Notes: generated by a model not told the origin, from the letters alone. DNA of 6,764 nt from Acidobacteriota bacterium (GCA_028872975.1 JAGWNV010000144.1:1-6764); one strand, 5' to 3'; counted from the stretch's first letter, positions 1-5,643 are shown. Made by a program: numbers and translations.

Positions 1-450
1 CACCGGGGCCGGCTTGGGGGGCGCCGCCCTGACCGCGGCCGGGGCCCGCTCGGGTCGCCGGACGGCGGCGGGGTGCTCGGCGCTCGCTGCCGCCGACTTC
101 TTCTCGGCGGCCTTGCCCCGCACCGCCTGGAGCGCCGGTGCCTTGGCCGTCGACGCCTTGGCGCCACCCTTGGCCACCGTCGCCGCCTTGGCGGGCGGCT
201 GCTTCTTGGGTACCCCCGGGCCGGTGCCGCGCCCCGCCGGAGCCTTCTTGGCCCCCGGGGCCTTCTTGGCCGGCGCCTTCTTGGCCACGGCCGCCTTCTT
301 GGCCGGGGCCTTCCTGGCCGGCGCCGCCTTGCGGGCCGGGGCCTTCTTGGCCGGCGCCTTCCTGGCCGCCGCCTTCTTGGCCGGGGCCTTCCTGGCCGGG
401 GCCTTCCTGGCCGGGGCCTTCCTGGCCGGGGCCTTCTTGGCCGGGCTCAC
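1..450 (-). CDS. Lys/Ala/Pro-rich N-terminal region of a probable TraR/DksA-type zinc-finger protein (partial, 3' end off window)
   Basis: The minus strand is open from a GTG at 450-448 to the left edge, giving 150 residues and no stop. Residues 1 to about 70 are imperfect pentapeptide repeats (APAKK, APARK, AVAKK). Residues 71-150 stay low-complexity (Ala, Pro, Lys, Arg, Gly), with KK pairs near residues 91 and 127. This is a highly basic, probably disordered tail that could contact nucleic acid, and no folded domain is visible. Actinobacterial TraR/DksA proteins encoded beside ileS commonly have such an N-terminal tail before a C4 zinc finger, so this is the best guess. The diagnostic finger would lie off the window. 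HU or histone H1-like proteins are alternatives, although HU tails are C-terminal. The GTG has no good Shine-Dalgarno. The frame stays open well upstream, but I see no ATG, GTG or TTG in it between 450 and about 545. The gene is divergent from ileS. Confidence 0.6.
   Translation of the reverse strand, partial: MSPAKKAPARKAPARKAPARKAPAKKAAARKAPAKKAPARKAAPARKAPAKKAAVAKKAPAKKAPGAKKAPAGRGTGPGVPKKQPPAKAATVAKGGAKASTAKAPALQAVRGKAAEKKSAAASAEHPAAVRRPERAPAAVRAAPPKPAPV
235..450 (-). repeat. 15-bp tandem repeat encoding APA(K/R)K units
   Basis: The DNA repeats a 15-bp unit close to GGCCGGGGCCTTCCT on the plus strand. Roughly four near-identical copies lie at about 379-440, with degenerate copies continuing to about 235, some spaced by insertions or deletions of whole codons. 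Each unit is five codons, so copy-number change by slippage keeps the reading frame and alters only the length of the basic tail. Near-identical third positions in the 379-440 copies suggest recent duplication rather than selection on protein composition alone. Confidence 0.8.
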
Positions 451-497
451 CGGCGGCCTGGCCGAAGGTGGGCCGTGCAGGAACGGGTAGCAGTCAT
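447..497 (-). CDS. Possible 16-codon upstream ORF overlapping the Lys-rich gene start
   Basis: An ATG at 497-495 opens a 16-residue frame (MTATRSCTAHLRPGRR). Its TGA at 449-447 overlaps the GTG start of the Lys-rich gene in a GTGA arrangement, the usual geometry of translational coupling. An AGAAGG stretch lies about 12-13 nt upstream of the ATG, which is farther than ideal for a ribosome-binding site. The peptide resembles nothing I recognise. It may be a leader peptide that loads ribosomes onto the weak GTG start. It could also be a chance ORF in GC-rich DNA, or the true N-terminus of the Lys-rich protein separated by a one-base indel. Confidence 0.22.
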   Translation of the reverse strand: MTATRSCTAHLRPGRR

Positions 498-554
498 GGA
501 GCGGTCTCGACCTTCTGAGGTTCCCCCCCGGCCTCCCGGGTGGACGGTTCGCAG

Positions 555-620
555 GCACTCGGGCAGGCGGCCGGGGCGCCCGAGGGTGGGCGACCATACC
601 GTCGCAGGAGCACTCGGGCA
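555..620. repeat. 11-bp direct repeat pair GCACTCGGGCA
   Basis: GCACTCGGGCA occurs at 555-565 and again at 610-620, 55 bp apart, in the divergent intergenic region. Both copies are preceded within a few bases by CGCAGG (550-555 and 603-608). The right copy overlaps the candidate minus-strand -35 box, and the left copy is downstream of the predicted start. The pair could be operator half-sites for a DNA-binding protein, but chance recurrence in GC-rich DNA is possible. Confidence 0.4.
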
Positions 621-621
621 A
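593..621 (-). promoter_or_regulatory. Candidate promoter for the Lys-rich gene
   Basis: Read on the minus strand, TTGCCC (621-616) lies 17 bp before TATGGT (598-593). Each hexamer matches the sigma-70 consensus at four of six positions, and the spacing is optimal. The predicted transcription start is near 586, leaving a leader of about 90 nt to the small ORF at 497 or about 135 nt to the GTG at 450. The -35 hexamer overlaps the second copy of an 11-bp direct repeat. This is pattern matching only. Confidence 0.42.
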
Positions 622-677
622 CACAGCGCGGCGCCCGTCTGTTCCCGCCGCCTCCCCTCCCGGCCCGGCACGACACC

Positions 678-695
678 CCCGGCGCGCGCGCCGGG
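678..695. repeat. Perfect 18-bp GC palindrome upstream of ileS
   Basis: CCCGGCGCGCGCGCCGGG is its own reverse complement with no spacer. It ends 29 bp before the candidate -10 box of ileS, so it would sit near or just upstream of the polymerase footprint. It could be a dimer-binding operator or extrude as a cruciform. Because it lies upstream of the predicted transcript, it should not be an RNA attenuator of ileS. A second, smaller inverted repeat, GGCCCC-GA-GGGGCC, follows at 706-719. Confidence 0.5.
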
Positions 696-724
696 AACGG
701 AGCGGGGCCCCGAGGGGCCGCGCC

Positions 725-737
725 TACGCTCTTGGGA
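725..737 (+). promoter_or_regulatory. -10-like box placed for leaderless ileS transcription
   Basis: TACGCT at 725-730 fits the TANNNT pattern common to actinobacterial -10 boxes. It is separated by six bases (CTTGGG) from the ileS ATG, so transcription would start at or within a base of the A of the start codon. No Shine-Dalgarno is present at normal spacing and no TTGACA-like -35 is evident at 701-708. Both absences are usual for leaderless actinobacterial genes. Confidence 0.5.
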
Positions 738-3700
738 TGTCCCAGGGAGCGCCGGTGCCCGACGCGAGCACCGGCGGGGCGCCCTATCCCCAGGTCGAGG
801 CCCAGGCCGACTACCCCCGTCTCGAGGAGGAGGTGCTCGCCTTCTGGGCCCAGGACGGGACCTTCGCCGCCTCGGTGGCGGGCCGGCCGGGCGGGGGGAA
901 CGAGTACGTCTTCTACGACGGGCCACCCTTCGCCAACGGGCTGCCGCACTACGGCCACCTGCTGTCCGGGTTCGTGAAGGACGCCGTGCCTCGCTACCAG
1001 ACCATGCGGGGCCGGCGCGTCGAGCGACGGTTCGGCTGGGACTGCCACGGCCTGCCCGCCGAGATGGAGGCCGAAAAGGAGCTCGAGCTGCGCGGCCGCG
1101 CCCGGATCCTCGAGTACGGCATCGGCCAGTTCAACGACTACTGCCGGGCTCTCGTCCAGCGGACCACCGACGCCTGGGAGCGCTACGTCACCCGGCAGGC
1201 TCGCTGGGTCGACTTCGCCGACGCCTACAAGACCATGGACCTCCCCTACATGGAGAGCGTCCTGTGGGCCTTCAAGGCCCTGTGGGAGAAGGGCCTCGTC
1301 TACGAGGGCGAGCGGGTGCTGCCCTACTGCTGGGAGTGCGAGACCCCCCTGTCGAACTTCGAGACCCGCCAGGACGACGCCTACCGGCCCCGGGAGGACC
1401 CGGCCGTGACCGTCGCCTTCGAGCTCCTCCCCGGCGCCGACGGCGGGGGCGGGCTCCTCGACGGGCCCCTGCGGGTGCTCGTGTGGACCACCACGCCCTG
1501 GACCCTCCCCTCCAACCTGGCCCTGGCCGTGGGAGCGGACATCGACTACGCCGTCTACGACACCACCCCGGTGCCCACGGTCGTGGCCACCGCCCGGGCC
1601 GGGACCTACGCCGGGGTGGTCGGCGAGGAGCCCCCCTCGGCCGTGGTGAAGGGCGCCGCCCTCGTGGGCCGGCGCTACCGGCCCCTCTTCGACTTCTTCG
1701 CCGACCGGCCCGGCGCCTTCGTGGTGCTGGCCGGCGACTTCGTGGCCGTCGACGAGGGCACCGGTGTCGTGCACGTGGCCCCGGGCTTCGGCGAGGAGGA
1801 CTACCAGCTCGGCGCCGAGGCCGGGCTGGGGCTCGTCTGCCCCGTGGACGACCAGGCCCGATTCACCGCCGAGGTCCCTCCCTACGAAGGTCGCCAGGTC
1901 TTCGACGCCAATCCCGCCATCGTCGAGGACCTGCGCCACAAGGGCGTGCTCGTGGACGCATCGCCCTACGTGCACAGCTATCCGCACTGCTGGCGCACCG
2001 ACACCCCGCTCATCTACAAGGCCTTGAGCTCCTGGTTCGTGAAGGTCACGGCGGTGAAGGACCGCATGCTCGAGCTCAACCAGCGCATCGACTGGGTCCC
2101 CGCCCACGTGCGCGACGGGGCCTTCGGCAAGTGGCTGGAGGGCGCCAGGGACTGGTCCATCAGCCGCAACCGCTTCTGGGGCGCGCCCATCCCGGTGTGG
2201 AAGAGCGACGACCCCGCCTACCCCCGGGTCGACGTCTACGGCTCGCTCGACGAGCTCGAGCGCGACTTCGGCGTCCGCCCCGCCGATCTCCACCGGCCCG
2301 CCGTCGACGAGCTCGTCCGGCCCAACCCCGACGACCCCACGGGCCGGGCCACCATGCGACGCGTCACCGACGTCCTCGACTGCTGGTTCGAGTCGGGGTC
2401 GATGCCCTTCGCCCAGGTGCACTACCCCTTCGAGCACCAGGAGTGGTTCGAGTCACACTTCCCGGCCGACTTCATCGTCGAATACGTGGGCCAGACCCGG
2501 GGCTGGTTCTACACGCTGCACGTGCTGGCCACCGCCCTCTTCGACCGGCCCCCCTTCTCCCACTGCCTGTCGCACGGGATCGTGCTCGGCGACGACGGGC
2601 GCAAGATGTCGAAGCGCCTCGGCAATTACCCCGAGCCCGACGTCGTCTTCGACATGTGGGGCGCCGATGCCATGCGGTGGTTCCTCCTCTCCTCCTCGGT
2701 GCTGCGGGGCCAGGACCTCGTCGTCCACGCCAAGGGATTCGAGGAGGTCCGCCGCCAGGTCCTGAACCCCATCTGGAACGCCTGGTACTTCCTGTCGCTC
2801 TACGCCAACGTCGACGGCCTTCGGGGCCGCCCCCGGCTGGAGGTGCGCGGCGTCCTCGACCGCTACGCCCTGGCCAAGACGGCCGCCCTCGTCGCCGAGG
2901 TGGAGGGTGCCCTCGACGCCTACGACCTCTACGGCGCCTGTGCCGCCGTCACCTCCTTCCTCGACGCCCTCAACAACTGGTACATCCGCCGCAGCCGGGA
3001 CCGGTTCTGGCGGGCCCGGGACGGCTCGGCCGAGGTCGAGCAGGACAAGGCCGACGCCTACGACACCCTGGCCGGCGCCCTCCGGGTCCTCTGCACGGTG
3101 GCCGCCCCCCTGCTGCCGCTCCTCTCCGAGGCCGTCTACCGGGGGCTCACCGGCGAGCGCAGCGTGCACATGGCCACCTGGCCGGCGCCTGCCGAGCTCC
3201 GCCCCGACCCCGCCCTCGTCGAGGCCATGGACCTCGTGCGCGACGTCTGCTCGGCCGGCCACGCCGTGCGCAAGGCCGAGGGACGCCGGGTGCGGCTGCC
3301 GCTGCGGCGCCTCACCGTGGCCACCGACCACCCCGAGCGCCTGGCCGAATTCCGCGACCTCGTGGCCGACGAGGTCAACGTGAAGGAGGTCGTCCTCACC
3401 GACGAGGTGGGCGAGCTGGCCGAGCGGGTCCTCACCCTCGTCCCCGCCGCCCTGGGGCCCCGCCTCGGGCCCGACACCCAGCGTGTCATCGGCGCCGTCC
3501 GCCGGGGTCTCTGGCAGGAGGCCGACGGACGGGTCGTCGTCGAGGGGATCGCCCTCGAGGACGGTGAGTACGCCCTGGCCCTACGACCCCGCGACGTCGT
3601 GCGGGGGCGGACCCTGCCCGGCGACGCCGGGGTGGTGGTGCTCGACACCGACCTCGACGAGGACCTCGAGGACGAGGGCGTCGCCCGGGACGTGGTCCGC

Positions 3701-3898
3701 GACGTCCAGCAGGCCCGGCGCGACGCCGGGCTCCACGTCGCCGACCACGTGGCCGTCCGCCTGGTCGCCCCGCCCCGGGTGGCCCGGGCCGTCGAGCGCC
3801 ACCGCCCCTACGTCATGGCGCAGACCCTCGCCGACGAGCTCGCCGTCGAGACGGGCGAGGGCGACGCCGTCTCGGTCACCGTCCGCCGGACGCGCTGA
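737..3898 (+). CDS. ileS: Isoleucyl-tRNA synthetase, type 2 (IleRS2)
   Basis: A complete 1053-residue class Ia cytosolic synthetase that charges tRNA-Ile with isoleucine using ATP. The Rossmann core carries the HIGH signature as HYGH at residues 71-74, in the context GLPHYGH followed by RRFGWDCHGLP, which is typical of type 2 enzymes. The CP1 editing domain, which hydrolyses mischarged Val-tRNA, shows WTTTPWTLPSN (250-260) and HVAPGFGEEDY (346-356). CWECETPLS (198-206) lies at the start of CP1. CWFESGSMP begins at 549, GWFYTLHVL at 589, and the second signature KMSKR is at 623-627. The anticodon-binding helical domain starts near NPIWNAWYF (677) and includes NNWYIRRSRDRFW (746). Length fits actinobacterial type 2 enzymes (about 1040-1090), and the C-terminal zinc finger of type 1 enzymes is absent. 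The ATG is preferred because a -10-like box sits directly before it. All key motifs look intact, and the gene converges on divIVA. Confidence 0.97.
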   Translation: MSQGAPVPDASTGGAPYPQVEAQADYPRLEEEVLAFWAQDGTFAASVAGRPGGGNEYVFYDGPPFANGLPHYGHLLSGFVKDAVPRYQTMRGRRVERRFGWDCHGLPAEMEAEKELELRGRARILEYGIGQFNDYCRALVQRTTDAWERYVTRQARWVDFADAYKTMDLPYMESVLWAFKALWEKGLVYEGERVLPYCWECETPLSNFETRQDDAYRPREDPAVTVAFELLPGADGGGGLLDGPLRVLVWTTTPWTLPSNLALAVGADIDYAVYDTTPVPTVVATARAGTYAGVVGEEPPSAVVKGAALVGRRYRPLFDFFADRPGAFVVLAGDFVAVDEGTGVVHVAPGFGEEDYQLGAEAGLGLVCPVDDQARFTAEVPPYEGRQVFDANPAIVEDLRHKGVLVDASPYVHSYPHCWRTDTPLIYKALSSWFVKVTAVKDRMLELNQRIDWVPAHVRDGAFGKWLEGARDWSISRNRFWGAPIPVWKSDDPAYPRVDVYGSLDELERDFGVRPADLHRPAVDELVRPNPDDPTGRATMRRVTDVLDCWFESGSMPFAQVHYPFEHQEWFESHFPADFIVEYVGQTRGWFYTLHVLATALFDRPPFSHCLSHGIVLGDDGRKMSKRLGNYPEPDVVFDMWGADAMRWFLLSSSVLRGQDLVVHAKGFEEVRRQVLNPIWNAWYFLSLYANVDGLRGRPRLEVRGVLDRYALAKTAALVAEVEGALDAYDLYGACAAVTSFLDALNNWYIRRSRDRFWRARDGSAEVEQDKADAYDTLAGALRVLCTVAAPLLPLLSEAVYRGLTGERSVHMATWPAPAELRPDPALVEAMDLVRDVCSAGHAVRKAEGRRVRLPLRRLTVATDHPERLAEFRDLVADEVNVKEVVLTDEVGELAERVLTLVPAALGPRLGPDTQRVIGAVRRGLWQEADGRVVVEGIALEDGEYALALRPRDVVRGRTLPGDAGVVVLDTDLDEDLEDEGVARDVVRDVQQARRDAGLHVADHVAVRLVAPPRVARAVERHRPYVMAQTLADELAVETGEGDAVSVTVRRTR

Positions 3899-3906
3899 GG
3901 GGAGCC

Positions 3907-3924
3907 GACCGGCCCCCGGCCGTC
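3907..3924. terminator. Weak hairpin between convergent ileS and divIVA
   Basis: Only 24 bp separate the two stop codons. CGGCC (3910-3914) can pair with GGCCG (3918-3922) around a three-base loop, with two further pairs across a bulge (3907-3908 with 3923-3924). There is no T tract on either strand. It may act as a short bidirectional terminator, but the stem is small and the call rests mainly on its position. Confidence 0.3.
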
Positions 3925-4645
3925 AGTGGTCCAGGCCGTTGGAGGCGGTGGCCGGGCCGACGGGCTGGAGGGCCGAAGCCAGCGAGGGCCGCTCGGGCCG
4001 GGCCTCGGGCGCCGAGCCGCCGGCACCGCCGCCGCCGGCCGCCTTGGGCGGCGGGGAGGCGTCGAACTTCTCCTCGATCCAGTGCAGCATCTCGCCCAGC
4101 GCCCCGCGCAGGCGGACCCGCTCGGTCTCGAGGTGCTTGGTGATGGCCTCCACGTCGGCCGACAGGGTGGACCGCTGGGACTCGAGACGGGTCACCTCGT
4201 CGCGCAGGCGCCGCTCGGACTCCTCGGCGATCTTGCGGGCCCGCTCCTCGGCCTCGGCCACGAGGTCCCGGGCGCGCTGCTGGGCGTCCTCGAGCAGCCG
4301 CCGGGCGTCGGCCTTGGCCTCCGCCTCGGTCTGCTGGACGAACCGCTGGGCCATGGCCAGGGTCCGCTGCAGGGCGTCGACGTCGGCCCCCTCGGCGAGC
4401 TCCTGCAGCTCGTCGTCGGCGGCCGGCGCCTGGGCGCGTTGGCTCTCGAGCTGGGCGATGCGGTCGGTCGCCTGGCGCATGCGCTCGGCGGACTGGCGGA
4501 GCTGCTCCTGGAGTGCCTCCGCCTCGACCGCCACCCGCTCGAGGTACTCGTCCACATCGTCGATGTGGTACCCCCGCAACGTCTGGCGGAATTCGACCGT
4601 TCGAAGGCTGTCGAGAGCGGCCGTGGGCTGCTGTGAGGTGGACAT
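3923..4645 (-). CDS. divIVA: DivIVA-like coiled-coil polar/septal scaffold protein
   Basis: A 240-residue protein from the ATG at 4645-4643. Residues 11-45 resemble the DivIVA lipid-binding N-terminal domain: EFRQTLRGYHIDDVDEYLERV matches the family pattern of an F-x-(3,5)-GY turn followed by (E/D)VD-(E/x)-(F/Y)L. Residues 35-70 and about 77-195 are heptad-rich and charged (Glu, Arg, Ala, Gln), expected to form parallel coiled coils. A Gly-rich linker (202-211) leads to a Pro/Ala tail ending in GLDH. DivIVA/Wag31 proteins bind curved membrane at poles and septa and in Actinobacteria organise polar wall growth. Position beside sepF and yggT supports the call. A GTG six codons upstream (4663) would give 246 residues, but that codon lies upstream of the -10-like box that immediately precedes the ATG. 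More distant DivIVA-domain coiled-coil proteins cannot be excluded. Confidence 0.88.
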   Translation of the reverse strand: MSTSQQPTAALDSLRTVEFRQTLRGYHIDDVDEYLERVAVEAEALQEQLRQSAERMRQATDRIAQLESQRAQAPAADDELQELAEGADVDALQRTLAMAQRFVQQTEAEAKADARRLLEDAQQRARDLVAEAEERARKIAEESERRLRDEVTRLESQRSTLSADVEAITKHLETERVRLRGALGEMLHWIEEKFDASPPPKAAGGGGAGGSAPEARPERPSLASALQPVGPATASNGLDH

Positions 4646-4658
4646 GGGGCCGATGCTA
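4645..4658 (-). promoter_or_regulatory. -10-like box placed for leaderless divIVA transcription
   Basis: On the minus strand TAGCAT (4658-4653) is followed by seven bases (CGGCCCC) and then the divIVA ATG, so the predicted transcription start is the first base of the start codon. No Shine-Dalgarno and no convincing -35 are visible. If correct, the GTG at 4663 is not a usable start, because it lies upstream of the transcript. Confidence 0.48.
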
Positions 4659-4687
4659 CCCACGGGCGTTGCCGGAATCGTGGATGT

Positions 4688-4711
4688 CCCGGCCCCGCCG
4701 GCGGGGCCGGG
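4688..4711 (-). terminator. Perfect 24-bp GC palindrome after yggT, possible terminator
   Basis: Positions 4688-4711 are perfectly self-complementary, reading CCCGGCCCCGCC followed by its exact reverse complement. They lie 12 bp past the yggT stop codon and about 30 bp before the divIVA -10-like box. As RNA this would form a very stable stem with a tight loop, suiting a T-tract-less actinobacterial terminator that ends the pgeF-yggS-sepF-yggT transcript. There is no downstream T run, so termination is inferred. It could instead be a protein-binding palindrome upstream of divIVA. Confidence 0.5.
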
Positions 4712-4723
4712 CCGGGGCCGCCG

Positions 4724-5014
4724 CTAGACGTAGCCGGCGACGATGTTGCCGATGATCTCCACGGCGAAGATGGCGATGATGATCGACAGGTCGATGGCCA
4801 TCCCCCCGGCCCGCACCGGGGGCAGGATCCGCCGGATCGGCGCCAGCACCGGCTCGGTGAGACGGTCGAGCACCCGGACGAGGGGCAGGAGGGGGCTCCC
4901 CGAGTGCATGGGGAACCAGCTCAGAAGCGCCCGGGCGATGAGGACGATCACGTAGATCTGGAAGACCAGCCGCACCGTGGTCTGGGCGCTGACGGCGAGG
5001 ACGGCGGCGGGCAT
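4724..5014 (-). CDS. YggT/YlmG-family small membrane protein
   Basis: A 96-residue protein from the ATG at 5014-5012. It has two hydrophobic segments, about residues 12-35 (containing FQIYVIVLIARALLSWF) and 73-94 (containing DLSIIIAIFAVEIIGNIV). Between them is the family's conserved loop, with LTEPVLAPIRRILPP at residues 52-66. Family members sit beside sepF in many bacteria and have been linked to division-site and envelope function, but the biochemical role is unresolved. It starts 35 bp after the sepF stop, consistent with one transcript. There is no clear Shine-Dalgarno before the ATG. The same frame stays open far upstream through the sepF region, but that extension is antisense-like GC-rich shadow with no family similarity, so the internal ATG is chosen. 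Confidence 0.9.
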   Translation of the reverse strand: MPAAVLAVSAQTTVRLVFQIYVIVLIARALLSWFPMHSGSPLLPLVRVLDRLTEPVLAPIRRILPPVRAGGMAIDLSIIIAIFAVEIIGNIVAGYV

Positions 5015-5049
5015 GGTGAGGTGGGCGGCAGGCGGCGGGCCGTTGCCCG

Positions 5050-5580
5050 TCAGGCTTGCAGCAGGCCGTTCTCCTGCAGTCGCTGACGCTCCTCGGCGGA
5101 GACCTTCACGTTGGAGGGCGTGACGAGGAACACCTTGTCGGCCACCCGCTCCATCTTGCCGTTCAGGGCATAGGCGACACCGCTGCAGAAGTCGATCATG
5201 CGGCGCATGAGCTCGCGGTCGGCCACCTGGAGGTTGACGATGACCGGCTGGTTGCCCATCAGCCGGTCGGCGATCTGGCGGGCGTCGCCGAACTGCATGG
5301 GGGCGACGACGTGCACCCGGGCCGCCGCCTCGGCAGGGAGGGGGCGCACCATCGACCGTACCGATCCGCCCGGCGCGCTCGACATCGCCTGGGTCGGTTC
5401 GTCGCGCAACGGACGGATGCTGCTCGTGGCGACGGCGGCCGGCGCCAGGTCCTCGTCGACCGGGCGCGCCGGGCGCGTGCTCACGGCGCGCGTCGGTTCG
5501 TACTCCTCGTACTCCGAGTCGTATTCGTCGTCGACCAGGCCCAGATAGATCATGGTCCGCTTCAAGATTCCAGTCGGCAT
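5050..5580 (-). CDS. sepF: SepF cell-division protein, FtsZ membrane anchor
   Basis: A complete 176-residue protein. Residues 1-15 (MPTGILKRTMIYLGL) form the amphipathic membrane-targeting helix, followed by an acidic stretch (DDEYDSEYEEYE, 17-28) and a disordered linker to about residue 85. The C-terminal SepF domain (about 87-165) contains VVAPMQFGDARQIADRL, VIVNLQVADRELMRRMIDF and SGVAYALNGKMERVADKVFLVTP. The conserved Gly of the dimer-interface helix is present at about 134. SepF polymerises and tethers the FtsZ tail to the membrane, and it is essential in Actinobacteria that lack FtsA and ZipA. The start is supported by GGGAGGAC with five bases between GGAGG and the ATG, and by the N-terminal helix, which an internal Met at residue 10 would truncate. 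It lies between yggS (63 bp away) and yggT (35 bp away). Confidence 0.95.
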   Translation of the reverse strand: MPTGILKRTMIYLGLVDDEYDSEYEEYEPTRAVSTRPARPVDEDLAPAAVATSSIRPLRDEPTQAMSSAPGGSVRSMVRPLPAEAAARVHVVAPMQFGDARQIADRLMGNQPVIVNLQVADRELMRRMIDFCSGVAYALNGKMERVADKVFLVTPSNVKVSAEERQRLQENGLLQA

Positions 5581-5599
5581 CGCGTCCTCCCGCTCGGTC

Positions 5600-5605
5600 A
5601 GCGTA
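5600..5605 (-). promoter_or_regulatory. Possible internal -10 box upstream of sepF
   Basis: Within the 63-bp yggS-sepF gap the minus strand reads TACGCT at 5605-5600, the same hexamer found before ileS. It would place a transcription start about 12-13 nt before the sepF ATG, just ahead of the Shine-Dalgarno. No matching -35 is visible. It could provide extra sepF-yggT expression independent of the upstream genes, but it rests on one hexamer. Confidence 0.27.
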
Positions 5606-5643
5606 GTGCGTGGGGTCGCCAGCGGGTGGACCCCCCGGGACCG

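Noticed and set aside
235..450. CRISPR-like regular repeats
   Set aside because: There are no unique spacers. The repeats are contiguous 15-bp units in a coding frame giving APA(K/R)K.
581..606. AGGGTGGGCGACCATACCG on the plus strand, faintly like a T-box AGGGTGGNACCGCG element
   Set aside because: The interval between the two halves is wrong, it lies about 130 nt before the ATG with no neighbouring SD or antisequestor partner, and no specifier stem was found.
694..698. GGAAC resembling an ECF sigma -35 element ahead of ileS
   Set aside because: No CGTC/CGTT-type -10 lies about 16-17 bp downstream; the only convincing box is TACGCT, at a different spacing.
447..926. 159-codon minus-strand frame crossing the divergent intergenic region
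   Set aside because: It runs antisense into the start of ileS with Arg/Pro-rich composition. Only its last 16 codons, from the ATG at 497, are worth considering, as a possible leader ORF.
494..2437. 647-codon open frame on the minus strand
   Set aside because: Antisense shadow of ileS. Its composition (Gly, Val, Glu, His, Pro) reflects GC-rich codons read backwards, with no domain, while the plus strand has unmistakable IleRS motifs.
73..3567. 1164-codon open frame on the plus strand
   Set aside because: An Arg/Pro/Gly-rich out-of-frame shadow running through both the Lys-rich gene and ileS. Long stop-free shadows are expected at this GC content.
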